Assembly (NCBI RefSeq): GCF_007754425.1
Contig: NZ_CP037452.1
Location: 2,951,164-3,015,163, forward strand
Direction: 5' to 3'
DNA from: Gimesia fumaroli
GTDB taxonomy: Bacteria; Planctomycetota; Planctomycetia; Planctomycetales; Planctomycetaceae
Length of the DNA stretch: 64,000 nucleotides
Shown: positions 57,825-64,000 of the stretch, one piece after another
How the letters are laid out: every line of letters starts with the position of its first letter
Numbering within the stretch: the first letter of the stretch is position 1
Notes under the pieces: model-generated
The model's database searches: none
What the model was told of the DNA's origin: nothing
What the model saw: the letters and a program-made list of their open reading frames with translations, nothing else
Program-made: the position numbers and the translations under genes

Positions 57825-57876
57825 GCTGATTACCGATCCGTTCCAAAGAGGTTGCAGATGCGAGATATCCCGAGAG

Positions 57877-59316
57877 CTAACTCTCTGCATGCAGTTTGTT
57901 TTGGGATGCCGGTTTCTTTTGCTCAAGCATTCCGTACTTGCGCATCTTTTTGTAAAGCCCTACACGGCTGATTCCCAGTGCCTTTGCCGTTGCTGTCTTG
58001 CGATATCCGTTTTCAGACAATGATTTTTGCAACAGGTGCATTTCATTCATTGCAACCTGATCGGCCAGGGTTTTATTTTCCTGTGCGGAATGGAGGCTCT
58101 TGTCAGGCAGTGACATCGTTTGTTGAAGAATCTCAGGGGAAAATTCATCCGTCGTCAGCTCACCGTGATTTGAAAATAAGACAGCTCGTTGAATCTGGTT
58201 TTTTAATTCCCTCAAGTTGCCTGGCCATTGATACTGTTTGAGCATTCGCAGTACTTTGAGATGGACTTTGTTGATGCCAACCGCGTGTTGCTCGCAGCAT
58301 TCTTTGATAAACTGCAGGGAAAGTGGAATGATGTCATTCGGGCGTTCTCTGAGGGCCGGTAATCGAAATTGCAGGACATTCAAACGATAATATAAGTCAG
58401 AGCGAAATTTGTTTTTTCGTGTTAATTCATCGAGTTCTACGTTGGCAGCGACAATCAGCCGTGCTTCTGACTTACGCGACTCGGTTGAACCGACAGGCTC
58501 GAACTGCCCTGTTTCGATTACTTTGAGAAGTTTGGCCTGATCTTTAGCAGATAAGATATCAATTTCATCTAAGAGCAAAGTTCCTTTTCCTGCCGCCTCG
58601 AAACGGCCAATTTTACTTCGTTCTGCTCCTGTGAAAGAACCACGTAAGTGCCCAAAAAGCTCGCTTTCAATTAAATCAGAGGGAAGCGCACCGCAGGCAA
58701 TGTTTTGAAATGGTTCCGTATTTCGCGGCGAGAGTTCGTGAATCATTGACGCCAATGTCGTTTTCCCGGTTCCTGTCTCGCCGACAAGCAGCAACGTGAC
58801 ATTATGTTTTGCGATCTTGGAAATCTGATCGATGATGGGAAGCATTGCCGGTGTATAAGTCGTCACATGCCGATCATTGGCATAAATTTGACGAGAATCA
58901 GGGAGAGACGCGGGTTTCTTGACGGCTTCAATCGCCTCTAACTCTCTGGCAAGGGTGCTCACTTCCTCTGGCTCAGGTGGGTATTCCAGGAATGCATCAG
59001 TTAAAAATGAAGCAGACTCTGCCAGGTCCAGTGGTAGGAATTGATCAATCACTGAGACGAGCTTGAGCGGGTAGGGGCAGGATTCTGTTAAATAGTTCAG
59101 AACGTCTTTTCGATAGTCATAATCTGAAGGTGATTCGGACGTTCTCAGGTCCAGATATAATACAGCCGGTGATGTATTCTGCTGTAAACATCTTTCCAGT
59201 TCAAAAAGGTTTGAGGCCGTTTGGAAGCATTGGTTGATATTGTTTTCCAGATCGGTTTTGAGAGCAGACTGCAATTGAGAATCTGCCGTATAAATAATTC
59301 CGATAGGGGGCATCAC
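57877..59316 (-). CDS. Sigma-54-dependent transcriptional activator
   Basis: This 479-residue enhancer-binding protein has a degenerate receiver-like N-terminal domain (residues 1-125; IGIIYTADSQ, AVLYLDLRT). The AAA+ domain at about 150-385 has Walker A VGETGTGKTTLASM, the sigma-54 contact loop GSFTGA in place of the usual GAFTGA, Walker B GTLLLDEID and the arginine-rich YYRLNVLQFRLPALRERPNDI. A Fis-type HTH is at about 425-465 (NGYRKTATAKALGISRVGLYKKM). It would open sigma-54 promoters, and two such sites lie before the nearby pilin-like genes, so they are its probable targets. Confidence 0.93.
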   Translation of the reverse strand: MMPPIGIIYTADSQLQSALKTDLENNINQCFQTASNLFELERCLQQNTSPAVLYLDLRTSESPSDYDYRKDVLNYLTESCPYPLKLVSVIDQFLPLDLAESASFLTDAFLEYPPEPEEVSTLARELEAIEAVKKPASLPDSRQIYANDRHVTTYTPAMLPIIDQISKIAKHNVTLLLVGETGTGKTTLASMIHELSPRNTEPFQNIACGALPSDLIESELFGHLRGSFTGAERSKIGRFEAAGKGTLLLDEIDILSAKDQAKLLKVIETGQFEPVGSTESRKSEARLIVAANVELDELTRKNKFRSDLYYRLNVLQFRLPALRERPNDIIPLSLQFIKECCEQHAVGINKVHLKVLRMLKQYQWPGNLRELKNQIQRAVLFSNHGELTTDEFSPEILQQTMSLPDKSLHSAQENKTLADQVAMNEMHLLQKSLSENGYRKTATAKALGISRVGLYKKMRKYGMLEQKKPASQNKLHAES

Positions 59317-59971
59317 GAATCCTTTAGTTCTCGTTAAATCAATTGATGGCCTTGATCAGCCTGCCCGTGTCCAATAACTCAGCGAATGATGACGGTGAGT
59401 GATCAAATCCCACAAATTAAAATGTTAGAAAATGGGAAGAATATAGTGAATATGCGGCTGTGGACACGATAACAAATGTTATCACTAGAATCAATTATGT
59501 AACTTTAGGTAAATAGGGTGGTCGTATCAATTAGTCTCGATAGTAGTGTTCCTGCTTGATCTAACGCCAGTACGAAAATCAAAAAAAGAGGCTCTGATAA
59601 CAAATATATAAAACGAAATCGGGATCGAGGAATCACGCATTCGAGGAATATTCGATAGCAATAATTGTCGTAAATACTTGTTTTTAATAGAGATAAGGGG
59701 TCGTCTAGTGGGCAGGTTTTGGGTGAGCTATCTGGCTTGGGGAGGTCGCTGCTGGTCTAGTTAGTCATATCGTAACAGTTTGTATGTCACTGACAGAAAT
59801 ACATATCAATAGTATTACAATGCCATCTTCTAAATTTGAAATTATGCATAATAGATTGTGCCGATAGACTCCAAAAGGAGAAATTAGTAGCACACAGCAC
59901 GGATCGCTCTGACCCTGCTCCGACAGATCTGATTGATCGGGGCCTATTCTTTCTGGCGATTCTGTATCTCA
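59317..59971. promoter_or_regulatory. Divergent region upstream of the sigma-54 activator
   Basis: About 655 AT-rich bases. A perfect inverted repeat GATAACA-AA-TGTTATC at 59468-59483 lies about 150 bases before the activator start and could bind a regulator. No clear sigma-54 site, RNA gene or coding sequence was recognised. Confidence 0.4.
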
Positions 59972-61324
59972 ATGAACGATCGAACTCATTTCTTTATCAG
60001 CTGTTCCATCACTTTTTTAATGATCTGCTTCGTTCTCTGGCTGAAATCCCCTGCTCCCTCTCCAAGAGTGACATCTCAGGAAGCGCCGGTTATCGAAGCC
60101 CCTCCACTGGATCTACAGAGCTTTCTGGATGTGGAGGAAGGTTCCACGACTGCGATGGTCAGCCTTCCTGTGTCAACGCATCTCGAGAAGGAAAAGAACA
60201 AACAGTTTATTCCTCTGAATGTTGTCCCGCAGCAAAAAAGCCAGCACAATCAAAAAGTGCAAATCGTTGCTGCAAAACGATCCGTCGACCAATCGCACGA
60301 AATTTCTTCAAAACTACGAAAGCAGTTACAGCAATCTGATAGAAATGCAGATCAACTGGTTGGTCAGAGTACGGATGCATTTTCTCGAGGATTACTTTCT
60401 CTATCTGAATATCATCTTGCACTCAGTCTAGGGTATAAAAACAAGCTGAAAGCTGCTGAATTACGTCAGTCAAAACAAGCTGAAGTCACTTTTTTGAATC
60501 AGAAACGACGATTGTTTCAACAGGCTGTTGAACAGTTGCAGCTGATGGACCAACCTGCCGCTCAAGGATGGTACGGGGATCTTGTACATGCCAGACTGCT
60601 TCTGGCACAAAATCAATATGAACTTGCCAATGCGACTAAGGACATTGATCTTCAACAAGCCGCGTTAGCACAGATATCAAGCCTGTCTAGCGAGTACTTC
60701 TCTATTCGAAAGGTGGAATTACAGGTCGGTGAAGCTGATCTGTCGGAATTTCGCAGAGCATCAAGAGCCGTCTATGTGGCCAACCAAGAAAGCCAGTATT
60801 TTTACGGCAGCGACAAAAATGATACCAGTGGACTCGCGGTTTATGTCCGTGAACTGGAAGAAATTCAAACCGAAGTACAGTGGATGGCAAATCGGGATGC
60901 CGGAATGGGAAGAAATGATTTGTTGAACCTATCTAAATCACATCTGGCATACACACGCGCAAAATATTATCAGAAACAAGATCGCGAGAATGAAAGCCGG
61001 GAATTATTCCAAAAAAGCATGGAGTACTCCCAGTCTGCCTGGAAAGAGAGAATCAACACTTACTTTCCTGCAGGAACCGCAAGTTTGCATGATCTTTCCT
61101 CTGCCTGGATCATGTGGAATGCAGCCGGTTCTGAGTATTCAGAATTACAATCCCGTGAAACCGGAACGATCAATCGAGAGATTCGCGTTGGTTTGGATCG
61201 CATGTTGAATATTGCAGACAGCATCAGAGACCGGAGAGGCCGCATGTCCAGCGATGTTTCTCTGGTTCACTGTCTGAAGCATTCAGAAATCTTAAGCGAT
61301 CTGAAAGCAGCCCAGACCAGATAA
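59972..61324 (+). CDS. Membrane-anchored helical protein of unknown function
   Basis: This 450-residue protein has one N-terminal membrane segment (ISCSITFLMICFVLWL). A Pro-rich linker and a long helical part rich in Gln, Glu and Ser follow, probably coiled coil, with TPR-like character around residues 150-450. No enzyme motif is seen. I chose ATG 59972 because it places the anchor at the N-terminus; an in-frame TTG at 59933 is possible, and neither has a strong ribosome site. A terminator follows the stop. Proximity to the pilus locus may be accidental. Confidence 0.7.
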   Translation: MNDRTHFFISCSITFLMICFVLWLKSPAPSPRVTSQEAPVIEAPPLDLQSFLDVEEGSTTAMVSLPVSTHLEKEKNKQFIPLNVVPQQKSQHNQKVQIVAAKRSVDQSHEISSKLRKQLQQSDRNADQLVGQSTDAFSRGLLSLSEYHLALSLGYKNKLKAAELRQSKQAEVTFLNQKRRLFQQAVEQLQLMDQPAAQGWYGDLVHARLLLAQNQYELANATKDIDLQQAALAQISSLSSEYFSIRKVELQVGEADLSEFRRASRAVYVANQESQYFYGSDKNDTSGLAVYVRELEEIQTEVQWMANRDAGMGRNDLLNLSKSHLAYTRAKYYQKQDRENESRELFQKSMEYSQSAWKERINTYFPAGTASLHDLSSAWIMWNAAGSEYSELQSRETGTINREIRVGLDRMLNIADSIRDRRGRMSSDVSLVHCLKHSEILSDLKAAQTR

Positions 61325-61349
61325 AACAGAAAATCTTTGAGATCTAATG

Positions 61350-61380
61350 CCTGGCAGCAATTCGATTGCCAGGTTTTTTT
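61350..61380 (+). terminator. Intrinsic terminator
   Basis: Arms CCTGGCA and TGCCAGG around a 10-base loop, followed by seven T's, end the transcript of the helical protein gene. Confidence 0.88.
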
Positions 61381-61460
61381 ACGGGTATTGCTGGCTGGAT
61401 CGTAGAGAGAAGACAGCAGCGAAAGTTGATCTCAGTCTGAAAATGCAGACGATTGATAAA

Positions 61461-61484
61461 AAAGCCTCTTGAGAGAGGCTTTTG
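61461..61484 (-). terminator. Intrinsic terminator behind tRNA-Cys
   Basis: On the minus strand, arms AGCCTCT and AGAGGCT with a 4-base loop are followed by a T-run, seven bases beyond the 3' end of tRNA-Cys. Confidence 0.85.
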
Positions 61485-61491
61485 ATGAAAG

Positions 61492-61565
61492 AGGCGCCGC
61501 CCGGATTCGAACCGGGGAATAACGGATTTGCAATCCGCCGCCTTAGACCACTTGGCTACGGCGCC
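61492..61565 (-). tRNA. tRNA-Cys (anticodon GCA)
   Basis: On the minus strand the acceptor arms GGCGCCG and CGGCGCC pair fully. The anticodon stem GGATT/AATCC holds GCA. The T-arm contains GGTTCGAATCC. The discriminator is U, as expected for tRNA-Cys. No CCA is encoded. Confidence 0.96.
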
Positions 61566-62025
61566 CTGAAATTCTATTGAACGAATAAACTCTTGTAAGA
61601 GAGGAGTTTATAGTGTTGAAACTATTTAATCAACAGAAGCGATAGAGTCATTATTCGACGCTTCTTCGTATGAATTTGACCGAATCCTAATAACCGATCG
61701 AAGTTAGGTCAAGCAAACCAAGGGTGATCCGAAATATTTTTGTAACCTTCCCATTTTAACTCTCATGGGATGAAGTAAAAATCATCGGGTCAGTGATAAA
61801 GTTTAGGGAAGACGTAGCGGCTGAAAGTGTCTTCTCCTTGACTTACCACTCTGCTTTGGTGGTATTCTTGACTCAATCCGTGTAGCATCGAAGGCAAGCC
61901 TTCTCTGCTTTCTAATGAGAGGCATTTCAGGCTCTCAAGGTTCAAAATCTCTCTCCCTTCTTTTGAGAACGACATCGAAAAATTGAGGGGAGTGTTTTCT
62001 GTTTCCAGATAAAAGACACATCAAA
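61566..62025. other. Intergenic region
   Basis: About 460 bases upstream of tRNA-Cys (leftward) and of the next gene (rightward). Promoters for both are expected here; none could be picked out with confidence. A 61-codon leftward frame inside it shows no gene features. Confidence 0.4.
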
Positions 62026-62847
62026 ATGACTGATCAAACTGATTCCACATCAAAAATGACTGAAGAACAACTGATTGACCGTGCTCGCGAAGCAATGAGT
62101 GAGAGTAGTTGGGTCATCGGTGAGTGTGCCTCTCAATGGACCAAAAAATATTCTAAAGGGAGAACCGACGCTGATTTCGGTGCGATGGTTGGTTTAAGCG
62201 GCGATCAAATTTATCAGCGTCGACGGGTTTGGGAGACGTTTGGTGACGTCCGAGAGCAATATGCCAAGCTGAAGTGGTCACATTATTACATTGCACTCAC
62301 ATGGGATGATGCTCCTGAATGTTTACAGTGGGCAGAAGAAAACGAGGCGACGGTTGCTGAATTGAAAGCCTGGCGACGTGCGATCAATGGTGAAGATCTT
62401 TCGATCTCAGAACCCTTTGAAGAGTATCCTGTCGATTCAGAGGTGGCATTTGTTTCCGATGAACCGATTTCAGTCAAAGATCCCTCCGAATATGGGCAAG
62501 GTGAAGGGGACGGTTTCGAATCAGGAGGCCGCGAATCCTCTGATGCATCAGCTACCGTTGGCGCGCACGCGCGAGATATGGGAACATCGGGAGGTGACTA
62601 TAGTCCGTTTCGGTCAGGAGCGGCATCCCCTGCTCCGCAGAGTTCTGGTGCGGAAGCGGCGGTCGTTGCGAAACCGGAAATTACTCCCGAGCAGGCGATC
62701 AAGCGAATCTGTGCTGCTGTTGAACGCAGCTATAAGATGTTATCGCCTGAAGTTCAATCTGCGTTCCCAGAGTTATCACCCAAACTGAAAAAGCGATTTA
62801 TCAAAGCGGTCAGTGATCTCAATTCTGTGGCAGCAAAGTTGCAGTAA
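62026..62847 (+). CDS. Unrecognised protein with ordered ends and a disordered linker
   Basis: A 273-residue protein. Residues about 12-115 are helical and may contain an HTH (TDADFGAMVGLSGDQIYQRRRVWETFG). Residues about 130-215 are acidic and Gly/Ser/Ala-rich, probably disordered. A helical C-terminal part follows (AIKRICAAVERSYKMLSPEVQSAF). The start resembles phage or plasmid-type DNA-binding domains only loosely. No strong ribosome site is visible. A serine protease gene follows after 111 bases. Confidence 0.65.
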   Translation: MTDQTDSTSKMTEEQLIDRAREAMSESSWVIGECASQWTKKYSKGRTDADFGAMVGLSGDQIYQRRRVWETFGDVREQYAKLKWSHYYIALTWDDAPECLQWAEENEATVAELKAWRRAINGEDLSISEPFEEYPVDSEVAFVSDEPISVKDPSEYGQGEGDGFESGGRESSDASATVGAHARDMGTSGGDYSPFRSGAASPAPQSSGAEAAVVAKPEITPEQAIKRICAAVERSYKMLSPEVQSAFPELSPKLKKRFIKAVSDLNSVAAKLQ

Positions 62848-62958
62848 GCTGCTCGGCTTTCTGTCCAACGGTGTTGCGATCTATGAATGGACGTGCCTAG
62901 AATAAGTGTTGGATGACGTCAGTTTCCGTCTTTTCATTTTGTGTGAAATCATCAGGTT

Positions 62959-64000
62959 ATGGCTCCAGAACAACAGTCACTACGCTATGACACTCCTGCG
63001 AGAAAGTCTTCGATTACTCAGAAATGGCTCATTCTGATACTCATTGTCCTGATTGGTCTCATGACATTTGAGTTATTCAGCCGTAAATTGAGACAATCGA
63101 CGTCTCGCATTCCCATAAGGGCAGATCTGACCCAGTCCGAACGCAGGACGATTGAATTATTTCACGAATCGTCGCCCTCGGTGGTCCATATTCGGACAGC
63201 CGAGTTTGCGTTGGAAGCCGATCAATTTAGTATGAATCTGCAAAAAACGCCTCAAGGCTCAGGAACCGGTTTTATCTGGGATCGCCTGGGGCATATTGTG
63301 ACGAACTTCCATGTGATTCAAAAAGCCGATGAAGCGACGGTCACATTAGCAGACAATACCATCTGGAAAGCCAAGTTGGTGGGTTTTTTGCCTTCCAAGG
63401 ATCTGGCAGTGCTAAAAATTAATGCGCCCAGCGAACGTCTCAAGCCGATTAAGGTGGGGTATTCTGCTGATCTTCAGGTGGGGCAGACCGTCCTGGCAAT
63501 TGGGAATCCATTTGGTCTGGATCAATCTCTGACCACAGGAATCATCAGTGGACTGGGGCGAGAAATCATTTCTGCAACGGGCCAGTCGATACGGGATGTG
63601 ATTCAGACGGATGCTTCGATTAATCCTGGCAATTCGGGAGGCCCTTTACTCGACAGCTCGGGGCATTTAATTGGGGTGAATACTGCCATATACAGCTCGT
63701 CCCATGTCTATGCTGGAATTGGCTATGCCGTTCCCGTGGACCTGATCAGCCGCTTTGTTCCTCAACTTATTCGCTATGGGCTGATTCAGATTCCGAGTTT
63801 GAATTTTACAGGCCTTGATGACTTTGTCACCCGCAAGCTGAAAAGCGATAAGCTCTTGCCCCAGGATGCTCAGGGAGTCATGGTGCGGGATGTGATGCCC
63901 GGAGGAGCCGCTGACCTGGCAGGCTTACAGGCAATTCGACTAGACCAGTCTGGGAATGTGATTCTGGGAGACCTGATCATGCAACTGGATAATATGCCCA
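62959..64000 (+). CDS. HtrA/DegP-type serine protease (partial, runs off the window)
   Basis: The 347 codons present start at ATG 62959. A membrane anchor is at residues about 25-40 (WLILILIVLIGLMTF). The trypsin-like domain follows with the catalytic triad: His in VTNFHVIQ, Asp in KDLAVLKI and Ser in NPGNSGGPLLD. A PDZ domain begins around residue 305 (GVMVRDVMPGGAADLAGL) and is cut by the window end. It is an envelope quality-control protease of the DegS/DegP type. Confidence 0.93.
   Translation, partial: MAPEQQSLRYDTPARKSSITQKWLILILIVLIGLMTFELFSRKLRQSTSRIPIRADLTQSERRTIELFHESSPSVVHIRTAEFALEADQFSMNLQKTPQGSGTGFIWDRLGHIVTNFHVIQKADEATVTLADNTIWKAKLVGFLPSKDLAVLKINAPSERLKPIKVGYSADLQVGQTVLAIGNPFGLDQSLTTGIISGLGREIISATGQSIRDVIQTDASINPGNSGGPLLDSSGHLIGVNTAIYSSSHVYAGIGYAVPVDLISRFVPQLIRYGLIQIPSLNFTGLDDFVTRKLKSDKLLPQDAQGVMVRDVMPGGAADLAGLQAIRLDQSGNVILGDLIMQLDNMP

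Noticed and set aside
59836-60339. 167-codon open frame overlapping the start of the helical protein gene
   Set aside because: It is in another frame of the 59972-61324 gene, with no motif and a basic, Ser-rich random composition.

Overview
The window looks like a chromosomal segment of a marine planctomycete, most likely Gimesia or a close relative. Evidence: a PSCyt1/DUF1549/DUF1553 cytochrome-type protein next to a DUF1501 protein and a sulfatase, a very long exported PQQ-propeller/TPR protein, several exported HEAT or thioredoxin-fold proteins, and a Tad/Flp pilus locus. The genus is inference. There is no rRNA operon, CRISPR array or prophage. Two tRNAs are present, Gly(TCC) and Cys(GCA).

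Layout. 1-3137: mobile DNA, namely the 3' part of a group II intron with its reverse transcriptase, then a complete IS110-family element; both sit in copies of a dispersed three-hairpin repeat. 3138-8237: a DUF4132-like gene and partner, an exported protein, an intact copy of the repeat, and a small HTH-like protein. 8655-11285: glyA-hisD. 11521-12786: a BRCT-MerR-TPR fusion. 12955-17925: a sugar-acid catabolic run (galactonate-dehydratase-like, ceramidase-like, DapA-family aldolase, MFS transporter). 17992-21126: small membrane protein, PIG-L deacetylase, NagB-PIG-L fusion. 21476-25170: cysteine-less thioredoxin-fold lipoprotein and exported HEAT protein. 25593-33891: lysA, asd, purD, comB, glyQS and an FAD oxidoreductase. 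34067-48179: PQQ/TPR protein, PSCyt1/DUF1501 pair, sulfatase, dehydrogenases, ACT protein and HAD hydrolase. 48418-51353: a membrane-protein pair. 51824-59316: Tad/Flp pilus locus (three pilin-like genes, cpaB, tadA, tadB, tadC) followed by a sigma-54 activator gene. 59972-64000: two unknown proteins, tRNA-Cys and the start of an HtrA-type protease.

Most notable result. The IS110 element (core CT at 1788-1789 and 2989-2990) carries a 5' noncoding region that reads as a bridge RNA. A 10-nt left target guide (1895-1904) is identical to the left flank of the insertion site. A 6-nt right target guide (1921-1926) is the reverse complement of the right flank. Two donor guides match the element's own ends, and the target loop is closed by a perfect 7-bp stem. 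The group II intron ends at the same point of another copy of the same repeat, so two unrelated mobile elements chose the same site. The repeat has hairpins with a conserved 6-nt loop and stems that differ between hairpins while staying fully paired.

A second result is regulatory: two sites with good -24/-12 (sigma-54) promoter form lie before pilin-like genes 1 and 3, and a sigma-54 activator is encoded just beyond the pilus genes.
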